DNA from: Planctomycetia bacterium
GTDB taxonomy: Bacteria > Planctomycetota > Phycisphaerae > Phycisphaerales > SM1A02
Assembly (NCBI GenBank): GCA_009936695.1
Contig: JAACEA010000136.1
Location: forward strand, 1 to 6,520
DNA: 6,520 bases
Direction: 5' to 3'
The translations under genes and the position numbers were made by a program. Positions within the stretch are counted from its first letter, which is position 1. Each line of letters begins with the position of its first letter. The notes beneath the pieces are model-generated. The model had not been told where the DNA came from. It saw nothing but the letters and a program-made list of their open reading frames with translations, and did not search any database. Below are positions 1-5,144 of this stretch, piece after piece.

Positions 1-56
1 CTCGCACGTCGTCGCCACGGATGGGGCTGGAACTTGTCGGGCGGTTGATCGGGCAT
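1..56 (-). CDS. Start of a gene downstream of imuB, probably error-prone DNA polymerase DnaE2 (5' fragment)
   Basis: An ATG at 56-54 opens a frame that stays open to the left edge, giving 18 codons that read MPDQPPDKFQPHPWRRRA. It begins only 4 bases after the imuB TGA (63-61), so translational coupling with imuB is likely. The peptide is too short to identify from sequence. The suggestion of DnaE2, a C-family polymerase that does the synthesis in mutasome translesion bypass, rests only on the usual gene order imuA-imuB-dnaE2. DnaE2 proteins normally begin their PHP domain with an ELHCHS-like motif near the N-terminus; it has not yet appeared, so a short basic extension would come first. No strong Shine-Dalgarno sequence is visible. 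The existence of a gene start is fairly likely; the identity is inference. Confidence 0.5.
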   Translation of the reverse strand, partial: MPDQPPDKFQPHPWRRRA

Positions 57-60
57 GCGA

Positions 61-1824
61 TCAGGCCCATGTCCCGTGCAGAAACCATCGCCGATCGGAT
101 GACGCCCGGAAGATCCAGATCCAGGTGCCCGACTCCAGTTCGAGACGCCAGTAGTCGCGGCGATGTTCACGAAGAAGCCGGCCGTCTCGACTCCCACCGC
201 GTTCGGATGTTCGCCACCAGGGCGCCCCGATGCGTTCCGGCCCCTGGGCGAGTCTCACCGAATAGGGCGAGCCTTTCCGGGACACCGAGATGGGAATTCC
301 CGCGTCGCATCGAACCACGATCGGAATCGGTGGCCGATGAATGATCGTCGGTCGTGATTCATCGCCGAGTACCGAGGCCGCTTCAGCCGCGGCCCCCTCG
401 TTCGTCTCCGATGACGCTCCGTCAACGCAGACAATCCGGGACTCGTCCTCCGGCACGTGGGCGGAAGACGCCGACATCCGACGCACGGCGTTGGATCCGA
501 GACGAGCCTGCACCGCCTCGATGAATTCCGTGACCTCGACGTCGACCCGACCGGCGCCTCGATCGCCTTCGCCCGATCCCGACGAATGGATCATCGGCGA
601 GGATTCATGAGCGATCCGACGATGTCGCGGGACTTCGAGTTCGAGGGCGTCGACGCCGTCATCGAGCGGGAGTCGTTCGATCGCCGGTCGGAGCATCGTC
701 CACAGGCGTCCACGTCGACGGGTCGGCCGTCGTGGTTCCACGACCTCGATCCAGTCTTCCTTCATCGGACGCTCGGCCTTCAAGCGCACGAGGCACGCTC
801 CCGATTCAAGTCGTTCGAGTCGGCGGCGGAGGTTCCTGAGGAGATCCGCGACCGCCAGTTCGATCGCTTCACGAGACCGAACCGGACCATCGAAATCGCG
901 TCGTACCGAAACGACGGTCGGCGGGCGCACGGGATCGAGGATCAGCGGAATCCTTCCCGTCGCCTGGTCGATTCGCTGCAGCACGGCCGCTCCGTATCGA
1001 GCCGGCAAGGCGGTTCGCGGAAGCCGACGAAGCTCTCCCACGAATCTCACGTTCACCGCACGCAGCGCCTCCAGGGTCTCGGAATCAAGATCGATCGCCT
1101 CGACCGGAAGCCCCGCAAGACGAGCCCCATGTCGACCCGGGGGAAGGATCCGGTGATCCGGCGGTGACACGCCATCGTTCCCGGCGGTGAGATCTTCGCC
1201 ATCCATGTCGAACGGGCGCCAGGCATTTCGATATCCGGCCCAGGCCCGCGCCGCCATGGCGGTGTCCGCGATCGCCATGGACGAGGCGAAACCGTGACGC
1301 GTGAAGCATCGCTCCATTCGATTCAGGAGACCCGCCTCGCCGCCCTTCTTCTTCAGGATCCGATGACAGCCGGAGAGATCGAGCAGGATTCCGTCTTCGC
1401 CATCCACCACGGCGACCGGCGCGAATCGGAGACAGGCGATCGCAAGTCGCCGCAGATCCGCCAGATCACGGCGAGGCGTCGATGGCGACTGCAGCATCGC
1501 TGTCGGACGGAATCCGCCCGACGGGCTCGAGGCCATGATCGCCCGCGCCTCCGCGAGCGTCATCATTCGACGAACGCCCAGGCGTGCCGACCGTGAACAG
1601 CAGTCGATCACCCGTTGGACGTTGTTCCGCAGGCCGACCACCAGGACGTGTTCGGCGGCGTCTTCCCCGGGTTCGTGGATTCCATCGCTCTGATCCACGG
1701 GCCGGCCACGAATCGAACTCCGGGAAGAGTCCGCCGAATTTCTTCCCGACCGCCGTCGGTGTCGCCGTCTCGCGAGATCCGTGGGCAGGTTCGGCAGTCT
1801 GATCGAGGCGAATCTTCGAAACAT
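61..1824 (-). CDS. imuB: ImuB, catalytically inactive Y-family polymerase-like mutasome subunit
   Basis: ImuB is the scaffold of the ImuA-ImuB-DnaE2 mutasome: it resembles a Y-family polymerase without activity and brings DnaE2 to the beta clamp for error-prone lesion bypass. The 587-residue product starts with the ImuB signature SIRLPNLPTDLARRR (7-21) where active polymerases carry the first catalytic Asp. It continues with VLVVGLRNN (60-68), GVRRMMTLAEARA (83-95), DGEDGILLDLSGC (141-153, palm, without the canonical SxDE) and GELRRLPRTALPARYG (263-278, fingers/HhH part). The C-terminal signature is GPERIGAPWW (528-537), RDYW (556-559) and WFLHGTWA (580-587). I chose ATG 1824 because AAGGAA lies 4 bases upstream; an in-frame GTG at 1866 would add 14 unconserved residues. 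Residues about 20-57 are a linker rich in Arg, Ser and Gly. No QxxLF-like clamp motif is evident. The 5' end overlaps the imuA frame by 359 nt. Confidence 0.93.
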   Translation of the reverse strand: MFRRFASIRLPNLPTDLARRRHRRRSGRNSADSSRSSIRGRPVDQSDGIHEPGEDAAEHVLVVGLRNNVQRVIDCCSRSARLGVRRMMTLAEARAIMASSPSGGFRPTAMLQSPSTPRRDLADLRRLAIACLRFAPVAVVDGEDGILLDLSGCHRILKKKGGEAGLLNRMERCFTRHGFASSMAIADTAMAARAWAGYRNAWRPFDMDGEDLTAGNDGVSPPDHRILPPGRHGARLAGLPVEAIDLDSETLEALRAVNVRFVGELRRLPRTALPARYGAAVLQRIDQATGRIPLILDPVRPPTVVSVRRDFDGPVRSREAIELAVADLLRNLRRRLERLESGACLVRLKAERPMKEDWIEVVEPRRPTRRRGRLWTMLRPAIERLPLDDGVDALELEVPRHRRIAHESSPMIHSSGSGEGDRGAGRVDVEVTEFIEAVQARLGSNAVRRMSASSAHVPEDESRIVCVDGASSETNEGAAAEAASVLGDESRPTIIHRPPIPIVVRCDAGIPISVSRKGSPYSVRLAQGPERIGAPWWRTSERGGSRDGRLLREHRRDYWRLELESGTWIWIFRASSDRRWFLHGTWA

Positions 1825-3013
1825 CGTGTTCCTTTTCAATGGATGAATCGAGCGTGGAGCGATCACGCCCCTCGACGACGCTGCATCGCACGGCTTCTCC
1901 AGTCGGCCAGTCGTCGGAGACGATCCCTTCGAGGCATTCGCCCCGGGTCGGCGCGGCCTGGGGCATTCGGCATCGAACCAGACGGAGCCGCCAGCGTCTT
2001 GAATCCCGGATGGGCCTGATGTCGTCGGGCGATGCAGGCCCCGTGGCCGGGGACGGCTCGATCAGCCATCGGGTCGACGCGGAGGAGCGAAGCCGGACGT
2101 CTTTCGGAGGGCGTACCACCATCACCAGCAGCGCGGACTCCCCACGCCGCCGCCGCTCGAGCAGCCCCAGCTGGACTCGCCGGCTGTCGAGGGCGTCGAA
2201 TGCGCTTCCATCGACGATCACCGCATCGAGCGCCGGGGTTCGAATCGCGGCCTCCAGACACCAGCGCCTCGCCGCCCGATCGTCTTCCTCTGGAAGGACG
2301 AAGACGGATCGATCGAGCAACCGGGCATCGACACCGCACGGCATGTTCTGAAATGCGTTCGACATGCCACCGTGGCCATGGCCCGCCATCTGGTTGTCGG
2401 CCATCACGGCGGTCGTCGCAGTGCACCGCGACACGAGATTCCATGGTCCCGGCAGGCATCGTCTCCCGATCCAGGCGATGTTGGGAGCGGATCGACCGAG
2501 CGCGTCGTGTGCGTTTCGAAGCCGATGAAGAATGCCGATCACCGGTCCGAGGCACGGCACCCAGTGGCCCGCGAGCCGGTCTTCTGGATCGTCGCCTGGA
2601 TGCTCACTCGGACATTCTCTTTGAACGGCGAACGGATCACCGAGCCACTCGTGCATCCCATGGCGGATCAATCCGCCGCCGATATCGGCATCGATCGCAT
2701 TGCATCCCGTGGAAATCCGTTCCAACTCGCTCGGCCGTGCTTCAGGACGATCACGACGCCCATGCGCCGACTCATCGTCGATCTCGATGTTCGCCGGCTT
2801 GCCTGTGACCTGCCCATCAAGCGCGAAGTCGCCATGTCCTTCATCGATGCCGGACATCGCCTCGACGTCCCATTGCGCGAGCAGGCGATCCTGGCGATCG
2901 AGTCCGCCGCCGCCGACGACCAGCTGGTCAATCGTCTTCTGGATCCGTTCGATCTCACGCGACCCGTGAAATCGACCGGGCTGATGTTGGCGTTCGTACT
3001 TGCTTGATGCCAT
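1466..3013 (-). CDS. imuA: ImuA-like, RecA-related mutasome protein (planctomycete type, no P-loop)
   Basis: ImuA is a RecA-fold partner of ImuB in translesion synthesis. The open frame encodes 515 residues, of which about 1-396 precede the imuB start. Family features in order are RISTGCNAIDADIGGG (99-114), MHEWLGD (120-126), IAWIGRRCLPGP (179-190), the hydrophobic segment LDAVIVDGSAFD (262-273) where the RecA Walker B strand falls, RRVQLGLLERR (278-288), LLVMVVRPPKD (295-305), STRWLIEPSP (313-322) and RRWRLRLVRCR (339-349). No GxxxxGK[ST] Walker A is present, so ATP binding is doubtful. An unusual insert with HGHGG lies at about 200-230. Homology seems to end near residue 350-390, as expected for the family; residues 397-515 run through imuB in another frame and may be an artefact. 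ATG 3013 is the only canonical start after the in-frame stop at 3106-3104; a GGAG lies 10 bases upstream. The 3' boundary is uncertain. Confidence 0.78.
   Translation of the reverse strand: MASSKYERQHQPGRFHGSREIERIQKTIDQLVVGGGGLDRQDRLLAQWDVEAMSGIDEGHGDFALDGQVTGKPANIEIDDESAHGRRDRPEARPSELERISTGCNAIDADIGGGLIRHGMHEWLGDPFAVQRECPSEHPGDDPEDRLAGHWVPCLGPVIGILHRLRNAHDALGRSAPNIAWIGRRCLPGPWNLVSRCTATTAVMADNQMAGHGHGGMSNAFQNMPCGVDARLLDRSVFVLPEEDDRAARRWCLEAAIRTPALDAVIVDGSAFDALDSRRVQLGLLERRRRGESALLVMVVRPPKDVRLRSSASTRWLIEPSPATGPASPDDIRPIRDSRRWRLRLVRCRMPQAAPTRGECLEGIVSDDWPTGEAVRCSVVEGRDRSTLDSSIEKEHDVSKIRLDQTAEPAHGSRETATPTAVGKKFGGLFPEFDSWPARGSERWNPRTRGRRRRTRPGGRPAEQRPTGDRLLFTVGTPGRSSNDDARGGAGDHGLEPVGRIPSDSDAAVAIDASP
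1829..1834 (-). promoter_or_regulatory. Ribosome binding site of imuB
   Basis: AAGGAA on the minus strand lies 4 bases before ATG 1824, within an A-rich stretch. It supports this start over the in-frame GTG at 1866, and it lies inside the imuA reading frame, so imuB can be initiated while imuA is being translated. Confidence 0.6.
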
Positions 3014-3242
3014 CCGATGCCATCTCCACGGCCACAGTCCCGCGAAGTCCTTCGCGTTGAACAGCCCTTGCCTGACGCGTGAACGCCTCGGGCACCATTG
3101 ATCTCACGGCCTTCCGGGGCCTTCGCCTCGCCTCCGATGCGCGGCATTCCATTCACGGATCGAGCGGCTCGAGGTCGGCTTCGCTTCCACCATCGGGACG
3201 GAAGCGATTCACGGACCTGACCACTTCTGATCGGTCTTTGTT

Positions 3243-3270
3243 AGGGTATCTTTCGATTGGTTGCTGTCAA
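3243..3270 (-). promoter_or_regulatory. Sigma70-like promoter for imuA-imuB
   Basis: On the minus strand a perfect TTGACA (3270-3265) is followed after 16 bases by TACCCT (3248-3243), which keeps T1, A2 and T6 of the TATAAT consensus. The stretch is locally A+T-rich compared with its surroundings. It would start transcription near 3236 toward imuA. The -10 is weak, which would suit a regulated promoter. This is a reading by eye with no experimental support. Confidence 0.45.
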
Positions 3271-3272
3271 CC
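3259..3272. promoter_or_regulatory. Inverted repeat over the -35 box, possible operator
   Basis: GGTTG-CTGT-CAACC is a perfect 5-bp dyad with a 4-bp spacer, and the TTGACA -35 box lies within it on the minus strand. Outer arms TTTCG (3251-3255) and CGAAA (3273-3277) extend the symmetry, though with a 3-base offset on one side. imuA-imuB-dnaE2 cassettes are commonly under LexA control, so a repressor site here would make sense. The dyad is not the Escherichia coli, Bacillus or alphaproteobacterial LexA box, so the regulator is not identified. Confidence 0.38.
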
Positions 3273-3274
3273 CG

Positions 3275-3307
3275 AAAAACAGGGGCACGGCCGGCGTGCA
3301 ACCGGCC
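3275..3307 (-). terminator. Possible intrinsic terminator after the sulfotransferase gene
   Basis: On the minus strand, 11 bases after the sulfotransferase stop, GGCCGG-TTGCACG-CCGGCC forms a 6-bp all-GC stem with a 7-nt loop (3307-3289). A TGTTTTT tract (3281-3275) follows. The T-run begins about 7 bases after the stem, further away than in a classic intrinsic terminator, so termination may be partial. If active, it separates SRAP and sulfotransferase transcription from imuA. Confidence 0.3.
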
Positions 3308-3318
3308 ATCCGGCGGGG

Positions 3319-4311
3319 TCATCTCAGCCAGCGACGGATCATGCCCCGAATTCCGCGCTCGTCGAGCCGACTGATGGTCTTCCAGTTTCGAATCGACCAG
3401 GGGACCACTCCGAGCACCGAACCCAGGAATCGAATCGGTGCGATACGACGGTTCGGAATCGGCAGCCCCAGCGCCTTCGAGGTGCGTCCCGTCAGGAGAC
3501 GAAGCCAGATGATTTCAGCCGCGCCCAGGGGCTTCGGAGAAGCAGCGACGCCTTCGAAACTCGAATTCGAACGCTCGAACTCCGCATCTTCGAAATCCGG
3601 AAGCGCGAGATGCCGACGAATCCGAGCCATGACGCGCGGCGGATCGGACCGGACCTCGTCGAGCCGAACGAGCATCACCGATTCGGGCCATTTCATCACC
3701 GCCCGCTTCGCCTCTTGAAGCGTGCGACGGCAGACGAGACTCGCAAGCATCGGATGGTAGAGACGGTGGAATCGCGATCGAATCTCAGGCGACTTTCGAT
3801 CGCCCTGATGCTTGTAGGACCGAAGGAACGCTTCAGGCTCCCGGATCATCACCAACACCCTGGCCTCCGGCATGGCCGCGAAGATCCGTTCCAGATGCTG
3901 GAGGTGATGCGGCGTCTTCTCGACCCAGATTTCACGTCCTGCACCCCTGGCGATGGCTTCGCCGATCGCCTTGAAGACGACGGCCGGCTTGATGCCGGCC
4001 GGAGATTCCAGGATCGCGGCTGCACCCGCCTCAGGCATGACCCGAGGATCCGATGCAAGCGCCCCCGGCCCGTTGTACGGGACCAGGATGTTTCCCCGCA
4101 GCAGTTCCGCCGCCCGGGCCAGATCGTCCGCATCCAGTCGGCCGTCCTCGCCGGGGGCCACCCAGTGCCTTCCCCAGAAGAGCGATTCCCCGTACGCCGC
4201 GACCCGCGGATCCGCGTTGAGCGCCCGCGTCATCGCCGTGGTTCCACCCCGCGGCATGCCCATGATCAGGCGCGGGGGATCCGAGATTGCCGGTACCGGC
4301 GTCGCAGTCAT
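3319..4311 (-). CDS. Sulfotransferase family protein (PAPS-dependent)
   Basis: The protein of 330 residues belongs to the P-loop-like sulfotransferases, which move a sulfuryl group from PAPS to a hydroxyl or amino acceptor; the acceptor cannot be told from sequence. The 5'-phosphosulfate loop is RLIMGMPRGGTT (14-25) near the N-terminus, in its usual place. EKTPHHLQHL (131-140) matches the conserved [ED]KTP segment. VLVMIREPEAFLRSYKHQ (152-169) is the 3'-phosphate-binding region with the Arg and downstream Ser expected there. VRLDEVRSDP (215-224) matches the common 'yEdL..dP' element. No signal peptide or membrane helix is evident, so a cytoplasmic protein is expected. ATG 4311 leaves 10 bases after the SRAP stop; ATG 4338 (nine residues longer) and ATG 4374 would overlap the SRAP gene. 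None has a clear Shine-Dalgarno sequence, so the start is uncertain. Co-transcription with the SRAP gene is likely. Confidence 0.9.
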   Translation of the reverse strand: MTATPVPAISDPPRLIMGMPRGGTTAMTRALNADPRVAAYGESLFWGRHWVAPGEDGRLDADDLARAAELLRGNILVPYNGPGALASDPRVMPEAGAAAILESPAGIKPAVVFKAIGEAIARGAGREIWVEKTPHHLQHLERIFAAMPEARVLVMIREPEAFLRSYKHQGDRKSPEIRSRFHRLYHPMLASLVCRRTLQEAKRAVMKWPESVMLVRLDEVRSDPPRVMARIRRHLALPDFEDAEFERSNSSFEGVAASPKPLGAAEIIWLRLLTGRTSKALGLPIPNRRIAPIRFLGSVLGVVPWSIRNWKTISRLDERGIRGMIRRWLR

Positions 4312-4321
4312 CTTCGCATCA

Positions 4322-5041
4322 TCATGGGTCGGGATCATCGGAGCAACCGATCGTCCCGAAAAGGTCCTCCTCATCCGAGGGCGGATCCAGGAGATCCGGC
4401 CCCTCGTGCCGGACGTCGTTCACGCGATCACCGATCGGGCGGACCGTGAGGAGCTCGCGGGGCGCCGGACGAAGAAGCCGTTCGAGGCGTGCCCTGCCGT
4501 CGAGGCCGTCGTCGCGGTCTTCGAGCCATTCGCCCACGCCCGCCTCGTCCAGAACCACCGGCATGCGGTCATGGATTCCCGCGATCGTGACATTCGCGTT
4601 GGTCGTGATGATGGCGAATCCCGGGGTCGTCCCGCCCCGCTCGAGGATTCCCGCGAAACACATCAGTGATTCATCGCCTCGTTCGATCGCGAACGGTTCC
4701 CGTCGCCGCCCCGATCGACGCCACTCGTAGAAGAGCCGTGCGGGAACGATGCATCGCCCCGACTCCGCCGCCGATCGAAAGGCCGGTTTCTCGAAGACCG
4801 TCTCCGCTCGGGCGTTGATCAGCGGCCGTCCGGGATGCCCGACCGGCCGCCAAGGCGGCACGATGCCCCAGCGAGCCAGATCGAGTCGCGGCGATCCCCC
4901 CGAGGACGCCACCATGATCGGTGCGGTCGTGGTCGGGGCGATGTTCCATCGAGCCGCGAAACCACCCGCGGTGACGTCTCGGCAGCCGAGCAGCGCCGCA
5001 AGTTCACCACCGCCGAGATCGAGGGCGTATCGTCCACACAT
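4322..5041 (-). CDS. SRAP/YedK-type abasic-site crosslinking protein (HMCES family)
   Basis: SRAP proteins form a thiazolidine crosslink to abasic sites in single-stranded DNA through the N-terminal cysteine, shielding the lesion during replication. The 239-residue product carries the whole active site: MCGRY (Cys2, exposed after Met removal), WNIAPT (32-37), ARWGIVPPW (56-64), NARAET (76-81, Asn76), ARLFYEWRR (101-109, Glu106) and GIHDRMPVVL (155-164, His157). FAGILE (129-134) replaces the more usual FAGLWE. The C-terminus VRPIGDRVNDVRHEGPDLL (200-218) matches the family end, and the length is normal. ATG 5041 is fixed by the required Met-Cys and has GGAG 6 bases upstream (5051-5048); the frame stays open further upstream but is antisense to the divergent gene. 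It leads a same-strand series into the sulfotransferase gene and, after a gap, imuA-imuB, which fits the known link of SRAP genes with damage-response genes. Confidence 0.96.
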   Translation of the reverse strand: MCGRYALDLGGGELAALLGCRDVTAGGFAARWNIAPTTTAPIMVASSGGSPRLDLARWGIVPPWRPVGHPGRPLINARAETVFEKPAFRSAAESGRCIVPARLFYEWRRSGRRREPFAIERGDESLMCFAGILERGGTTPGFAIITTNANVTIAGIHDRMPVVLDEAGVGEWLEDRDDGLDGRARLERLLRPAPRELLTVRPIGDRVNDVRHEGPDLLDPPSDEEDLFGTIGCSDDPDP

Positions 5042-5144
5042 GCGCGGCTCCGTGCCGGATCTCGAATCGACCCGGGGTTGGAAAACGAATACCGTGGCCG
5101 AATGGGACGGTGATGTCCAGCGTTTCCGCCGATGGAGTCCAACC
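5042..5144. promoter_or_regulatory. Divergent intergenic region between the SRAP gene and the methyltransferase fusion gene
   Basis: These 103 bases separate two genes transcribed away from each other, so promoters for both must lie here or inside the genes. The visible elements are the two ribosome binding sites (GGAG at 5051-5048 on minus, GGAG at 5134-5137 on plus). TTGGAA at 5078-5083 is a possible plus-strand -35, but I find no good -10 at a suitable distance, and I find no convincing pair on the minus strand either. I see no clear dyad. Confidence 0.4.
5134..5137 (+). promoter_or_regulatory. Ribosome binding site of the methyltransferase fusion gene
   Basis: GGAG lies 7 bases before ATG 5145, which supports that start. 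An ATG at 5132 is in a different frame and would give a shadow of the real protein. Confidence 0.55.

Larger units (their letters stand above)
3014..3318. other. Gene-free stretch between the sulfotransferase gene and imuA
   Basis: These 305 bases hold no convincing gene. The right part contains a hairpin followed by a T-run that may end sulfotransferase transcription, then a TTGACA-type promoter with an inverted repeat, both oriented toward imuA. If that promoter is used, transcription starts near 3236 and leaves a 5' leader of about 220 nt. Inside the leader are two copies of ATTCACGGA (3151-3159 and 3207-3215), an 11-bp palindrome CGAGC-G-GCTCG (3161-3171) and two GGCCTTC copies (3108-3114, 3118-3124). 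Open frames crossing it on the minus strand continue out of frame into imuA and look like chance readings of GC-rich DNA. Confidence 0.6.

Noticed and set aside
457..1167. Long plus-strand open frame (236 codons) opposite imuB
   Set aside because: It is antisense to well-supported imuB and its arginine- and serine-rich translation has no recognisable motif. GC-rich DNA routinely gives such shadows.
1863..2555. Minus-strand frame of 230 codons ending in a GTGA overlap with an in-frame imuB GTG at 1866
   Set aside because: Its translation lacks the ImuA motifs, which are in the neighbouring frame up to about residue 350. It was kept only as the frame imuA would enter after a -1 shift.
2668..3156. 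Minus-strand frames in the imuA leader running into imuA out of frame (162 and 65 codons)
   Set aside because: They have no family features or clear ribosome binding site, and they overlap the imuA N-terminus in other frames. A regulatory leader peptide cannot be excluded but is not supported.
3546..3600. Cluster of TCGAA repeats within the sulfotransferase gene
   Set aside because: It is explained by a Glu/Phe/Ser-rich coding stretch (DFEDAEFERSNSSFEGV) together with the general TCGA-rich composition of the window.
3079..4449. Plus-strand open frame of 456 codons opposite the sulfotransferase gene
   Set aside because: The minus strand carries the PAPS motifs in the right order. The plus-strand reading is Arg/His/Pro-rich without domains, and no ribosome binding site is apparent.
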